The notes: a model not told the origin generated them from the letters alone. A DNA stretch of 64,000 nucleotides from Aquamicrobium defluvii (GCF_004363725.1 NZ_SNZF01000013.1:1-64000), one strand, 5' to 3'. Counted from the stretch's first letter, positions 1 to 7,942 are shown. A program made the numbers and translations.

Positions 1-97
1 ACGTCTGTGTGCCTTCCTCGGTATGCCCCGCGAATATCGCCCACAACCATGACGGCTGTACGAATCCAACAGGACAGTCGCGACACAGAACCTAACA
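1..97. mobile_element. Possible terminal fragment of an insertion sequence
   Basis: The ParB-like reading frame that runs leftward loses all family resemblance at about position 97. From there the sequence read leftward starts TGTTAGG, so the outer segment read rightward ends in ACA, which suits an IS with TG...CA ends. A plus-strand frame entering from the window edge ends in a TGA at 50-52, about 45 bp before that boundary. This would fit the tail of a transposase followed by a terminal repeat. No transposase domain can be recognised in so short a piece, so both the IS assignment and its family are inference. Confidence 0.35.
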
Positions 98-484
98 GGG
101 CGAGGCGCAGCAGGTTCTCGGCCAGCGAGTCGTCGACGGCCGAGGTCTTGGCATCGGCCTTCTTGACGATGCAGGGGACGAGGCCGTCGGCCGGGAAGCG
201 ACCGGCCTCGACAAGGCGCGCGATGGACCTGTAGCGGCGGCCGCCGGCCGGCGTCTCGAAATCACCGGTCTCGTTGCCGTCCTCGTCGAGGATGGCGCGG
301 ACGTTGAGACCCTGCACGAGATCCTCGCGCCGGTCGATGTCATGGGTAAGTTCGTCCAGACCCGCCTCGACGTCGGTCTCGCGGACATTGCTGTCCGACA
401 GCCTGATCCGGTTGAACGGAATGTCGCGCGCCCGTGAAAAGACGATCATCGGGGCGACGGGCTTCTTCCTGGCAGCTTTGGCCA
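98..484 (-). pseudogene. ParB-like nuclease-domain protein, C-terminally truncated
   Basis: The minus-strand reading frame begins with ATG at 484 and encodes about 129 recognisable ParB N-terminal residues. It includes the segments SDSNVRE, PAGGRRYRSIARL and the hallmark DSLAENLLRLAL. Family members continue after that motif with HPLDQF-like residues, but here the frame passes into unrelated sequence (LGSVSRLSCW) and stays open to the window edge. The DNA-binding helix-turn-helix and C-terminal domains are therefore missing from the window. ParB-like proteins of this type accompany ardC and DUF2958 genes on rhizobial plasmids and integrative elements. It may be interrupted by an IS or be a deletion remnant, and is probably non-functional as it stands. 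Confidence 0.7.
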
Positions 485-495
485 TGGTGGTTTCT

Positions 496-543
496 CCGCG
501 ACGGGCGGCCGGGAGCCACTCTCTCGACCTCCAACCCGTCACG
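496..543 (-). promoter_or_regulatory. Leader inverted repeat upstream of the parB-like gene
   Basis: The arms CCGCGACGGG (496-505) and CCCGTCACG (535-543) form an almost perfect inverted repeat. It starts 12 bp upstream of the parB-like ATG. The same arms and much of the loop recur immediately upstream of ardC (1972-2019). This points to a shared leader hairpin or operator of the accessory module. The function is inferred only from the duplication and position. Confidence 0.5.
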
Positions 544-608
544 AAGCGAAGCGCCGCCCTCTTCCTCTGAAGAGTGCGACGCCAGGCCACAAAGCCGGCA
601 GCCGGAAA

Positions 609-1004
609 TCAGGACTCCCGGCTTTCCGTATCTACGGATGTGCGGGTGAATGCCGCACCGGCGCGGTAGAGAACACGTTCGGCCGCACGGATGCTGCCGG
701 TCTCGCGCGCAGCCTCCGCCCAGACCGAGATCGGGACATCCCCGGCGAAGAGCAGATCCCGCTCGATCCCCATGCCGAAGGGCAATCGGACCTCGCGCAG
801 CTCTTCCATGCTCCACGAGCAAAGTTCGGGGTAGCCGATATCGGCCAGGCCGAACATGATGTCGCCGCCCTGATCCAGCTCGGTGGCGAGCCAGACACCC
901 GCGCCAAAGGGGTTGAAGAATTTCACGACGGGGATGTGATCCACATCACGTTGGCGACCATTGGCCAGAAGCCGGTCGCGCTGTGTTCCGGTCAGGAGGA
1001 TCAT
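609..1004 (-). CDS. DUF2958 domain-containing protein
   Basis: A 131-residue cytoplasmic protein covered almost wholly by the DUF2958 family. Visible landmarks are the N-terminal MILLTGTQRDRLLANGRQ, the central DHIPVVKFFNP and WLATELDQ, and DIGYPELCSWSMEELRE. The molecular function of DUF2958 is not established; it recurs on plasmids and integrative elements next to antirestriction and ParB-like genes. Its ATG overlaps the ardC stop codon by 4 bp, so the two are translationally coupled and probably one operon. No leader hairpin like those before ardC and the parB-like gene precedes it. The ORF looks intact. Confidence 0.85.
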   Translation of the reverse strand: MILLTGTQRDRLLANGRQRDVDHIPVVKFFNPFGAGVWLATELDQGGDIMFGLADIGYPELCSWSMEELREVRLPFGMGIERDLLFAGDVPISVWAEAARETGSIRAAERVLYRAGAAFTRTSVDTESRES

Positions 1005-1960
1005 GCCGCGACCCTCCCTTCGATTGCAGCCGGAACCGGCTCCCCGGCATCTTCGGCCGGCAGATGCGACAGCAGCCAGTCGGCCGCCTTGCTGGCCTGA
1101 GAAGCTGCGCGGACGATGGCGCGGTTGTCCTCGCGCAGCACCTCCAGCCAGGAGCCGATATAGTCGGCATGGCGCACGGTCGGCGCGATACCAAGCGAGG
1201 CGCAGCAGAATGCCGCGTTCATCTCCGCCACCAACTCCTCGAATGCGTATTTCTTCGTGCCGAAACTGCCCGAGAAATCCCGCCCCAGGCGCGAGGCATG
1301 GCCTGTGGCGTGACCGAGCTCATGCAACGCCGTCCGGTGCCAGTTGATCGGCTCGAAATAGGCTTGCGGTGGCGGCACCTGGACGTAGTCGAGCGCCGGA
1401 ACATAGAAGGCGCGATCTCCGCCGATGCGGAACTCGATACCCGTGGCCCGGATCAGTGCCTCGACCCTTGGCTCGATCATGCCGGGCGGCGATGGCGGGG
1501 CCTCGATGGCGATGTCCTCGGGCAAGCCCTCGCATTGCGCCGCGTTGAACACGGTGAAGCGCTTCAGGAAAGGAATGCTGCCTGCTTCCTCTCCCGTCTC
1601 CTGGGCGCGGCGCTTCTCGTCCTCGGGGGTGAAGCGGTCGGCATAGACGACGGTGGTGCCGCGCTCGCCCTTGCGGACATTTCCGCCGAGCGAGAGCGCC
1701 TGGCGGAAAGTGAGCCAATGTTGGCTGGGATAGCCGTGGTGGACCACGGCGCCCCAGAGGATCAGGACATTGATCCCGGAATATTGCCGCGCGGTCGCGG
1801 CGTTTCTCGGCATGGCGAGCGGCGCCTTCGCCGCCGCCGTCCCCCAGGGCTGGACCCAGGGAAGCCGGCCATCCTCCAGCTCGGCGATGATCTTGTCGGT
1901 GATGTCGTCATAGAGATTGCTGCGGGCGCCGCCTGGGCGGGCGCGGTCCTGTCTGGCCAT
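1001..1960 (-). CDS. ardC: ArdC-like antirestriction protein / zincin-like metallopeptidase
   Basis: A 319-residue two-domain protein. Residues about 15-140 match the ArdC N-terminal single-stranded-DNA-binding domain (YDDITDKIIAELEDG, WVQPW, YSGINVLILW, KGERGTTVVYADRF). Residues about 165-300 form the zincin-like MPTase domain with the zinc motif HELGHATGH at 213-221 and a following EELVAEM that supplies a further acidic residue. ArdC proteins from conjugative plasmids bind ssDNA and protect incoming DNA from host restriction. The ATG at 1960 follows a conserved leader hairpin, and the gene overlaps the downstream DUF2958 start by 4 bp. All expected motifs are present, so it is probably functional. 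It marks this end of the window as mobile DNA. Confidence 0.9.
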   Translation of the reverse strand: MARQDRARPGGARSNLYDDITDKIIAELEDGRLPWVQPWGTAAAKAPLAMPRNAATARQYSGINVLILWGAVVHHGYPSQHWLTFRQALSLGGNVRKGERGTTVVYADRFTPEDEKRRAQETGEEAGSIPFLKRFTVFNAAQCEGLPEDIAIEAPPSPPGMIEPRVEALIRATGIEFRIGGDRAFYVPALDYVQVPPPQAYFEPINWHRTALHELGHATGHASRLGRDFSGSFGTKKYAFEELVAEMNAAFCCASLGIAPTVRHADYIGSWLEVLREDNRAIVRAASQASKAADWLLSHLPAEDAGEPVPAAIEGRVAA

Positions 1961-1971
1961 CGGGATGATCT

Positions 1972-2019
1972 CCGCGACGGGCGCCGGAGACCTCTTCTCC
2001 AGCCCTCAACCCGTCGCGG
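1972..2019 (-). promoter_or_regulatory. Leader inverted repeat upstream of ardC
   Basis: Perfect 10-bp arms CCGCGACGGG (1972-1981) and CCCGTCGCGG (2010-2019) flank a 28-base loop, 12 bp upstream of the ardC ATG. It is a second copy of the element at 496-543, including flanking TCTC and the CAACCCGTC segment. Both leaders open a gene beginning ATGGCC. A role in translational or transcriptional control is likely but unproven. Confidence 0.55.
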
Positions 2020-2159
2020 AAACCACGTCCGCACTCGAACTCTCAGGGGGCGTTGCGGGGTCTCCCCGCTGAAGGGGGTGCGTCGGCAACGCAGTGTCGA
2101 CCAGGGGGAAGGCTTTCCCCCGCAAAAAACACAAATCCGCAAATACAGATCTCAGGTGT

Positions 2160-2179
2160 CAGACAGCAATCGCTGTCTG
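2160..2179. repeat. 20-bp palindrome, candidate operator
   Basis: Arms CAGACAGC and GCTGTCTG separated by AATC form a perfect inverted repeat in the divergent ardC / HTH-gene region. It could be an operator for a regulator of the element, or a small hairpin in a leader transcript. No other copy was noticed in the window. Confidence 0.4.
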
Positions 2180-2450
2180 CCGCGAAGGCGTTCCTGGCGG
2201 GTAAGCCTTTAGCCCGGCCACCAACCGGCCCATACGCACGCCAGAGTATCCTATGTTTACGACTGGCCTATGTGAGGTCTTCCCAGCAGATGCGGCGTGC
2301 GTATTTCTGAACGTGAGAAAGCGTGACAGGTCCTGCGTTCTCGTGAAGGCACATGCTAGATGCACACACCTTTGGCAGGCCCGTCGTTCATCAAGAACGG
2401 GACGACGCGCCCGCGAGCGCATTGCCGTCCCGCATCGTAGGGAGACCGCC

Positions 2451-2684
2451 ATGCTGGAATCGAAATTCTTGACGCCCGAGGAGGTGTCCGAGCGCTATCG
2501 CGGAAGCATCAGCGTGGGAACCTTGCGAAACTGGCGCGGGATGCGAATCGGCCCATCCTTCGTTAAGATCGGGAAAGCGGTCCTCTATCCGGTGGATTCG
2601 TTGGAGGCATGGGACAAGTCCAACGTCGTGACCTGCCGTGCATCTCCGGGTCGCTGCATGGATATCGATGAGGCAGCGGGCTGA
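2451..2684 (+). CDS. Small helix-turn-helix protein, AlpA/excisionase-like
   Basis: A 77-residue protein with a MerR/excisionase-type winged-helix pattern: FLTPEEVSERYRGSISVGTLRNWR followed by GPSFVKIGKAVLYPVDSLEAW. In this family the first half is the DNA-recognition helix pair and the second the beta wing. Such proteins regulate or assist excision of integrative elements. The ATG at 2451 is chosen over an upstream start because the fold begins there. The tail after residue 60 (CRASPGRCMDIDEAAG) is not conserved in a way I recognise. It lies near the right end of the accessory segment, where an excisionase would be expected. No integrase is visible in the window. Confidence 0.65.
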   Translation: MLESKFLTPEEVSERYRGSISVGTLRNWRGMRIGPSFVKIGKAVLYPVDSLEAWDKSNVVTCRASPGRCMDIDEAAG

Positions 2685-2747
2685 GCACAGATGAGCATTT
2701 GTTACCGCCCCCAATTGCCGCCCCCATGCGGGTAAGAGGAATACAAA

Positions 2748-2770
2748 AACATATTATCTATCAATATGTT
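2748..2770. repeat. AT-rich inverted repeat at the element/chromosome junction
   Basis: The arms AACATAT (2748-2754) and ATATGTT (2764-2770) are separated by 9 bases in a strikingly AT-rich stretch (about 2735-2785) within otherwise GC-rich DNA. It lies between the last element gene and the first recognisable radC codons. Short arms around a 7-9 bp spacer are the layout of a tyrosine-recombinase core site, so this is a candidate attachment site. That is inference. Confidence 0.4.
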
Positions 2771-2951
2771 CCATCAATTTAGTGGGGAGCTCCACAACCA
2801 TCCGTCGGGCGATCCGACACCGTCGCGCGCCGACATCGACATGACGAAGGAAATCATCGAGAGCGGCAAGCGGCTCGGCATAGCCGTGCATGACCATCTG
2901 ATCATCGGCAAGAAGGGTTATACTTCGATGAAGGGGCTGCTGCTGATCTGA
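2766..2951 (+). pseudogene. radC: 3' fragment of radC (JAB/MPN-domain protein)
   Basis: From about 2790 the frame encodes the C-terminal part of a chromosomal-type Rad[19 protein letters not shown] is the JAMM-like metal motif, followed by [25 protein letters not shown] up to a normal stop. RadC is usually around 220-250 residues and this piece retains only about 54. The N-terminal helix-hairpin-helix region and the first part of the JAB domain are absent. The ATG at 2766 lies in the AT-rich junction and is not a family start. The gene was most likely split by the element to its left; the 5' part may lie at the element's far end, outside the window. Confidence 0.8.
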
Positions 2952-2969
2952 CGGTTCGGCCAGTCCGGG

Positions 2970-3413
2970 TCAGTTCTTCCCGGCCGTGTCCGGAGCCGGC
3001 ACTTCCGACTTCTGCTTGCAATCCTTCAGCCACACGTCATAGACTGCGTGCTCGACAGCGTTGAGGCCGGGGCTCTCCGCAAACATCCAGCCCGTGAAGA
3101 TGCGCCTGATCTTGCGATCCAGCGTGATCTCGTCGACCTCGACGAAGGAATCGGTCTTTGGCGCTTCTGCACCGGGGCGCGAGTAGCAAACCCGCGGCGT
3201 CACCTGCAACGCGCCGAACTGCACGGTCTCGTCGATATAGACATCGAAGGAGATGATGCGGCCGGTGATCTTGTCCAGCCCTGCAAACTCCGCCACAGCA
3301 TTGGACACGCGTTCGCCCGCGCCTTTTTCCTGCGCATGGGAAACGCCGGCAAGCGCACATATGACGGCCATTGCCGCCGCCGCGCGGATCGATATACGGC
3401 CCATTACCCTCAT
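2970..3413 (-). CDS. DUF2155 domain-containing secreted protein
   Basis: A 147-residue protein with an N-terminal signal peptide (hydrophobic AAAAMAVICALAG, cleavage likely near SHAQ). The DUF2155 domain covers residues about 45-135: LDKITGRIISFDVYIDETVQFGALQVTPRVC, then FVEVDEI and RRIFTGWMFAESPGLNAVEH with a final VYDVWLKDC. The function is unknown. In related genomes it lies beside the NDUFA12-like gene, as here, and the two minus-strand genes are separated by about 115 bp. The product is probably periplasmic. Confidence 0.85.
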   Translation of the reverse strand: MRVMGRISIRAAAAMAVICALAGVSHAQEKGAGERVSNAVAEFAGLDKITGRIISFDVYIDETVQFGALQVTPRVCYSRPGAEAPKTDSFVEVDEITLDRKIRRIFTGWMFAESPGLNAVEHAVYDVWLKDCKQKSEVPAPDTAGKN

Positions 3414-3528
3414 GCAGAAACACCGAATGTTGCGCCAGCGTTGATTCGAAAGGCTAGCGGGCGTTGCGGACGAGGCAACCAGCTAAACGCAAAATGTGGC
3501 AAGAAATGCCGTGACAGAGCCGATTCGT

Positions 3529-3927
3529 TCAGGAACCGGGCGTCCAGGCATCGTAGTCGCCGGTCACCTGCGGACGGTGGCCGGTGCCCAGGATCGACCC
3601 CTTGGGGCGATAGGCGGCCGGTGTTCCGGTCAGGTTCGGCTGGTACGGCTTCTGCCATTCGTAGGGCTTGTAGTCTTCCCCGGTCGGCGGCACGTCGACG
3701 CGATGATGAATCCAGCCATGCCAGCCGGGAGGGATCGCCGAGGCTTCCGAATAGCCATTGTAGATCACCCAGCGGCGTGTGCGGCCTTCAGAGTCGACTC
3801 CGCCTTCATAGTAGACATTGCCGAACTCGTCCTCACCGACGCGCTTGCCCTTACGCCAGGTATGGAAGCGTGTGTTCAAATTCTGGCCATTCCACCAGGT
3901 GAAAACCTGCAGCAGAAACTTTTTCAT
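3529..3927 (-). CDS. NADH:ubiquinone oxidoreductase accessory subunit, NDUFA12 family
   Basis: A 132-residue homologue of mitochondrial complex I subunit NDUFA12 (B17.2). Landmarks are FTWWNGQNLNTRFHTWRKGKRVGEDEFGNVYYE, RRWVIYNGYSEASAIPPGWHGWIHH and the Pro-rich end YEWQKPYQPNLTGT. In alphaproteobacteria this supernumerary subunit associates with the peripheral arm of complex I. The start at 3927 (MKKFLLQVF) is chosen because the 21 upstream residues of the longer frame are not family-like. It is followed on the same strand by the DUF2155 gene. Confidence 0.85.
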   Translation of the reverse strand: MKKFLLQVFTWWNGQNLNTRFHTWRKGKRVGEDEFGNVYYEGGVDSEGRTRRWVIYNGYSEASAIPPGWHGWIHHRVDVPPTGEDYKPYEWQKPYQPNLTGTPAAYRPKGSILGTGHRPQVTGDYDAWTPGS

Positions 3928-4106
3928 CCAATCCTCGCCGGGCAAACCTGCCTGCCAGCTGCTTATGACCCCGCCATATGGCAATGACAAGCGTTTTGGG
4001 CAAGCCTTTTGCTGTTGCGGTGCACAATGCGCCTTGCCAAGCCGTCTTCATATTTCTAATGCTCCCTGCCCATCGGGGCCATGCGGCAAAATACCGGAGG
4101 GAGAGA

Positions 4107-4940
4107 ATGGCACCTGTCTTATCGGCGCAATCGCACGCCAGAACGGAAGCCATCCGTGCCCGCAAGGGTGGAGAGCCGATCGTTTGCCTGACAGCCTATA
4201 CCTATCCCATCGCACGCCTGCTGGAGCCGCATGTCGACCTTCTGCTGGTCGGCGACAGCGTGGCCATGGTTCTGCACGGACATGAAAACACGCTGGGCGC
4301 CACCATGGACATGATGATCCTCCATGGACAGGCAGTCATGCGCGGGGTGCGCAACGCCTGTGTCGTGATCGACATGCCGGCAGGCAGCTACGAGGAGTCT
4401 CCGGAACAGGCTCTGGCCTCCGCGCGGCGTATTTTCGAGGAAACGCATTGCCATGCCGTGAAACTCGAAGGCGGAGCGGACATGGCCGATCGGATTGCCG
4501 CCATCGTCGGGGCCGGCATTCCCCTTATGGGCCATATCGGCCTCCAGCCGCAATCGGTGGAAAAGGAAGGCGGCTACAAGATCAAGGGCAGGACCGACGA
4601 AAGCGTCGCCAGACTTCTCGACGATGCGCGCGCAGTCGAACAGGCGGGCGCGTTCTCGCTGGTGATCGAGGGAACGCTGGAACCGGTTGCGGCGCAAATC
4701 ACGCGCGAGCTGGCGATTCCCACCATCGGCATCGGTGCCAGCGCCGCCTGCGACGGCCAGATACTGGTGATCGACGACGCGGTGGGCCTGACCGTCGACC
4801 GGGTTCCGAAATTCGTCAAGGAATATGCCGATCTGCGCAACGAAGTGGCCAAGGCGGCGATGAGCTATGCCGCGGAAGTGCGCGCACGCGCCTTCCCCAC
4901 AGCGGACCATGTGTTCCGCAAGCAGGAGCCAAAGGGCTGA
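4107..4940 (+). CDS. panB: 3-methyl-2-oxobutanoate hydroxymethyltransferase
   Basis: First committed enzyme of pantothenate (vitamin B5) synthesis. It transfers a hydroxymethyl group from 5,10-methylene-THF to 2-oxoisovalerate to give ketopantoate. The 277-residue TIM-barrel protein shows [14 protein letters not shown], the AVKLEGG strand, [10 protein letters not shown] and [20 protein letters not shown], all typical of PanB. The ATG at 4107 follows a strong GGAGGGAGA ribosome site; the 43 residues upstream in the same frame are unlike the family. It is cotranscribed with panC 13 bp downstream, the gap being a tandem copy of the last 12 bp of panB. Confidence 0.95.
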   Translation: MAPVLSAQSHARTEAIRARKGGEPIVCLTAYTYPIARLLEPHVDLLLVGDSVAMVLHGHENTLGATMDMMILHGQAVMRGVRNACVVIDMPAGSYEESPEQALASARRIFEETHCHAVKLEGGADMADRIAAIVGAGIPLMGHIGLQPQSVEKEGGYKIKGRTDESVARLLDDARAVEQAGAFSLVIEGTLEPVAAQITRELAIPTIGIGASAACDGQILVIDDAVGLTVDRVPKFVKEYADLRNEVAKAAMSYAAEVRARAFPTADHVFRKQEPKG

Positions 4941-4952
4941 CCAAAGGGCTGA
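4929..4952 (+). repeat. 12-bp perfect tandem duplication at the panB/panC junction
   Basis: CCAAAGGGCTGA occurs twice back to back. The first copy ends with the panB stop codon (4938-4940). The second forms almost the whole panB-panC spacer and places a purine-rich AAAGGG just before the panC ATG at 4954. Confidence 0.9.
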
Positions 4953-4953
4953 C

Positions 4954-5808
4954 ATGAGCGGACCGCATATTTCGCGCACCATCGCCGACCTGCGCGCGCA
5001 GGTGAAGGAATGGCGACGGCAGGGACTGAGCGTCGCCATGGTGCCGACCATGGGCGCCCTGCACGACGGCCACCTTTCGCTGATGCGCGAGGCACTGTCG
5101 CGCGCCGACCGCTGCATCGTCTCCATCTTCGTGAACCCGACGCAATTCGCGCCGACCGAGGACCTTGACAAATATCCGCGCCAGCTCGAGCGCGATCTTG
5201 AACGTCTGGCCGAAGTTGGTGTGCAGCTCGCCTTCACGCCCTCTCCTGACGAGGTCTATCCTGAAGGTTTCGCCACGAAAGTGGTGGTTGGCGGCCCGTC
5301 AGCCGGGCTGGAAACCGATTTCCGTCCGCACTTCTTCGAAGGCGTGGCCACCGTTGTCAGCAAGCTGTTCCTTCAGGCCACGCCCGATTGCGCCGTGTTC
5401 GGGCAAAAGGACTATCAACAGCTTTGCGTGGTGCGCCGGATGTGCCGCGATCTCGATATTCCCGTCGAGATCATCGGCGCGCCGACCGTGCGCGACGCGC
5501 ATGGTCTGGCCATGTCCTCGCGCAATGCCTATCTGGATGCCGGGCAACTCGCCATCGCGCGTCAGATGAACGTCATCCTGTACAGCGCGGCGGCGGCTAT
5601 CGCCGAAGGCGCCGATCCCGACAAGGAGACCGCCAGCGCCAGCCGTGCGCTGCTCGATGCCGGTTTCAGCAACGTCGACTATGTGGCCGTGCGCGAAAGC
5701 GGTTCGCTGGGGCCCTGGCAGCCTGAAACGGAAGGCCGGCTGCTTGCCGCCGCATGGCTTGGCAGCACCCGGCTTATCGATAATGTCGCGATAGCCGCAC
5801 GCTCCTGA
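4954..5808 (+). CDS. panC: Pantothenate synthetase (pantoate--beta-alanine ligase)
   Basis: ATP-dependent condensation of pantoate with beta-alanine, the last step of pantothenate synthesis. The 284-residue protein has the nucleotidyltransferase signature MVPTMGALHDGHLSLM near residue 30, FVNPTQFAPTEDLDKYPR, VFGQKDYQQL, and the KMSKS-like AMSSRNAYL near residue 185. The start at 4954 is the first family-like methionine; the frame extends upstream into panB without conservation. It is translationally close to panB and the two form a standard rhizobial pan operon. Confidence 0.95.
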   Translation: MSGPHISRTIADLRAQVKEWRRQGLSVAMVPTMGALHDGHLSLMREALSRADRCIVSIFVNPTQFAPTEDLDKYPRQLERDLERLAEVGVQLAFTPSPDEVYPEGFATKVVVGGPSAGLETDFRPHFFEGVATVVSKLFLQATPDCAVFGQKDYQQLCVVRRMCRDLDIPVEIIGAPTVRDAHGLAMSSRNAYLDAGQLAIARQMNVILYSAAAAIAEGADPDKETASASRALLDAGFSNVDYVAVRESGSLGPWQPETEGRLLAAAWLGSTRLIDNVAIAARS

Positions 5809-5813
5809 GCCTG

Positions 5814-6293
5814 TCAGAGCGGCTTTTCCATCACCACGATGGACACGTCCGCGTGCATTTGCGCTGAACTGTCAGTGACCGAAAACCCGTGCGAGCAATA
5901 GAAGGAAACCGCCGCTGCGTTTTCGGCTTCCACTTCGACCCGCAGCTTGCGCGCCTCGGGAAAACATTGCCCGAGTTCCTCCAGCAACATGGTGCCAATG
6001 CCGGCCCGCTGATTTTGCGGCAGAACATAAAGCTGGCGCAGAATGACGAGCTTTCCCTCATCGACCGCTGCGGCGAATGCCATGCCGGCAATCGCCTTGC
6101 CATCATCGGCCACGAGAAATTCCGAATGCGGATGTGTCAGCCTTGCGCGCAGCGAGGCCATGGAATGCCACTCGCCGGTAATCTCGTCCACCCGTTGCGG
6201 GCCGTAGATCGCATCGTAAGTGGCGTGCCATGTGTCGGCGAGCAGCCCCCTGATCGCCTCAAGATCGCGCTCGCCGGCCGTGCGCACGAACAC
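5814..6293 (-). CDS. GNAT family N-acetyltransferase
   Basis: A 159-residue acetyl-CoA-dependent acetyltransferase of unknown substrate. The acetyl-CoA-binding motif A region is LYVLPQNQRAGIGTMLLEEL (residues about 90-110). It is preceded by motif D-like FLVADDGKAIAGMAFAA and followed by motif B LRVEVEAENAAAVSFYCSHGF. The GTG start at 6293 overlaps the gatB stop by one base (TAGTG), indicating translational coupling. A GNAT gene directly after gatB is common in Rhizobiales. It converges with panC, with only 5 bp between the stops. Confidence 0.85.
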   Translation of the reverse strand: MFVRTAGERDLEAIRGLLADTWHATYDAIYGPQRVDEITGEWHSMASLRARLTHPHSEFLVADDGKAIAGMAFAAAVDEGKLVILRQLYVLPQNQRAGIGTMLLEELGQCFPEARKLRVEVEAENAAAVSFYCSHGFSVTDSSAQMHADVSIVVMEKPL

Positions 6294-7792
6294 TATTCGA
6301 TACCCAGCTTCGCCTTGACGAGATCGTTGACGGCCTGCGGATTGGCCTTGCCGCCGGTCGCCTTCATCACCTGCCCGACGAACCAGCCGGCCAGCGTCGG
6401 CTTGGCCTTCGCCTGCTCGACCTTGTCCGGGTTGGCTGCGATGATTTCATCAACCGCCTTTTCGATAGCCCCGGTATCGGTAACCTGCTTCATGCCGCGC
6501 TTTTCCACAATCGCGCGCGGATCGCCGCCCTCGTTCCAGACGATCTCGAACAGGTCCTTGGCGATCTTGCCGGAAATGGTGCCTTCCCTGATAAGATCCA
6601 GAATGGCGCCGAGCTGAGCGGGCGAAACCGGAGTCTCTTCAATGCCCTTGCCGGCTTTGTTAAGAGCGCCCAGCAGGTCGTTGATGACCCAGTTGGCCGC
6701 CAGCTTGCCATCCCTGCCTGCCGTCACCTGCTCGAAATAGTCGGCAATCGCCTTTTCCGAAACCAGGATCGAGGCATCGTAGGCGGACAGGCCGAGCTTC
6801 TCGACGAAGCGCGCCTTCTTGTCATCCGGCAGCTCGGTCAGATCGGCGGCGAGCGCGTCGACATAGGCCTGATCGAACTCCAGCGGCAAAAGGTCCGGAT
6901 CGGGGAAGTAGCGGTAGTCATGCGCCTCCTCCTTGGAGCGCATGGAGCGCGTCTCGCCCTTGTTGGCGTCGAACAGTCGGGTTTCCTGATCGATCTTGCC
7001 GCCGTCCTCCAGAATGGCGATCTGGCGACGCGCCTCATATTCGATGGCCTGGCCGACAAAACGGATGGAGTTCACGTTCTTGATCTCGCAACGCGTGCCG
7101 AAGGCTTCCCCCGGCCGGCGCACCGACACGTTGACGTCGGCGCGCATGGAGCCCTCGTCCATGTTGCCGTCGCAGGTGCCGAGATAGCGCACGATGGTGC
7201 GCAGCTTGGTGAGATATGCCTTCGCCTCGTCGGAGGAGCGCATGTCGGGCTTCGACACGATCTCCATCAGCGCCACGCCGGAACGGTTGAGGTCGACATA
7301 GGACATGGTCGGGTGCTGGTCGTGCATGGACTTGCCCGCATCCTGCTCCAGATGCAGCCGCTCGATGCCGATCTCGATGTCCTCGAACTCGCCCTTCTTG
7401 TCGGGACCGACAGAGACGATGATCTTGCCCTCGCCGACGATGGGCTGCTTGAACTGCGAGATCTGGTAGCCCTGCGGCAAGTCGGGATAGAAATAGTTCT
7501 TGCGGTCGAAGACCGATTTCAGGTTGATCTGCGCCTTCAGGCCGAGCCCGGTACGGATCGCCTGCCTGACGCATTCCTCGTTGATGACCGGCAGCATGCC
7601 GGGCATGGCCGCATCCACAAGCGACACATTCGCGTTGGGGGCGGCGCCGAATGCCGTGGAGGCGCCGGAGAACAGCTTCGATTCCGATGTCACCTGCGCA
7701 TGGACCTCCATGCCGATGACCACCTCCCAGTCTCCGGTTGCGCCGGGAATAAGGCGTTTGGGCTCGGGCGTGCGTGTATCTACGAGGGTCAT
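6293..7792 (-). CDS. gatB: Aspartyl/glutamyl-tRNA amidotransferase subunit B
   Basis: The tRNA-binding kinase subunit of GatCAB, which converts misacylated Glu-tRNA(Gln) and Asp-tRNA(Asn) to the correct amides. The 499-residue product has [24 protein letters not shown] at the N-terminus, [46 protein letters not shown] and the C-terminal YqeY-like tail ending [18 protein letters not shown]. The start is ATG 7792 ([11 protein letters not shown]); the 43 residues upstream in frame are unconserved. The downstream GNAT gene overlaps its stop. Confidence 0.95.
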   Translation of the reverse strand: MTLVDTRTPEPKRLIPGATGDWEVVIGMEVHAQVTSESKLFSGASTAFGAAPNANVSLVDAAMPGMLPVINEECVRQAIRTGLGLKAQINLKSVFDRKNYFYPDLPQGYQISQFKQPIVGEGKIIVSVGPDKKGEFEDIEIGIERLHLEQDAGKSMHDQHPTMSYVDLNRSGVALMEIVSKPDMRSSDEAKAYLTKLRTIVRYLGTCDGNMDEGSMRADVNVSVRRPGEAFGTRCEIKNVNSIRFVGQAIEYEARRQIAILEDGGKIDQETRLFDANKGETRSMRSKEEAHDYRYFPDPDLLPLEFDQAYVDALAADLTELPDDKKARFVEKLGLSAYDASILVSEKAIADYFEQVTAGRDGKLAANWVINDLLGALNKAGKGIEETPVSPAQLGAILDLIREGTISGKIAKDLFEIVWNEGGDPRAIVEKRGMKQVTDTGAIEKAVDEIIAANPDKVEQAKAKPTLAGWFVGQVMKATGGKANPQAVNDLVKAKLGIE

Positions 7793-7942
7793 GTGCGGCC
7801 TGTCGTCTGTTCGGATGGACCGGATGGGTTCTTTATCCGGCCGGTATAGATCGTATCGCTTCGCTAGTGCAAACCGCGCGGCCAGACAAGCGCAAAGCCG
7901 GCACTGGGCCGGCTCTGGCAATCTTGGGCGGAAGGCCCGGTG

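Larger units (their letters stand above)
1961..2450. other. Intergenic region between ardC and the AlpA-like gene
   Basis: This 490-bp divergent gap holds the ardC leader hairpin (1972-2019), a short palindrome at 2160-2179, and presumably the promoters of both ardC and the small HTH gene. The overlapping short reading frames lack a good ribosome site or family resemblance. I see no further gene in it. Confidence 0.6.

Noticed and set aside
1..2790. A complete anti-defence or defence island
   Set aside because: Only one antirestriction gene, DUF2958, a broken ParB and an excisionase-like gene are visible. No restriction enzyme, toxin-antitoxin pair or other defence gene is present in the window.
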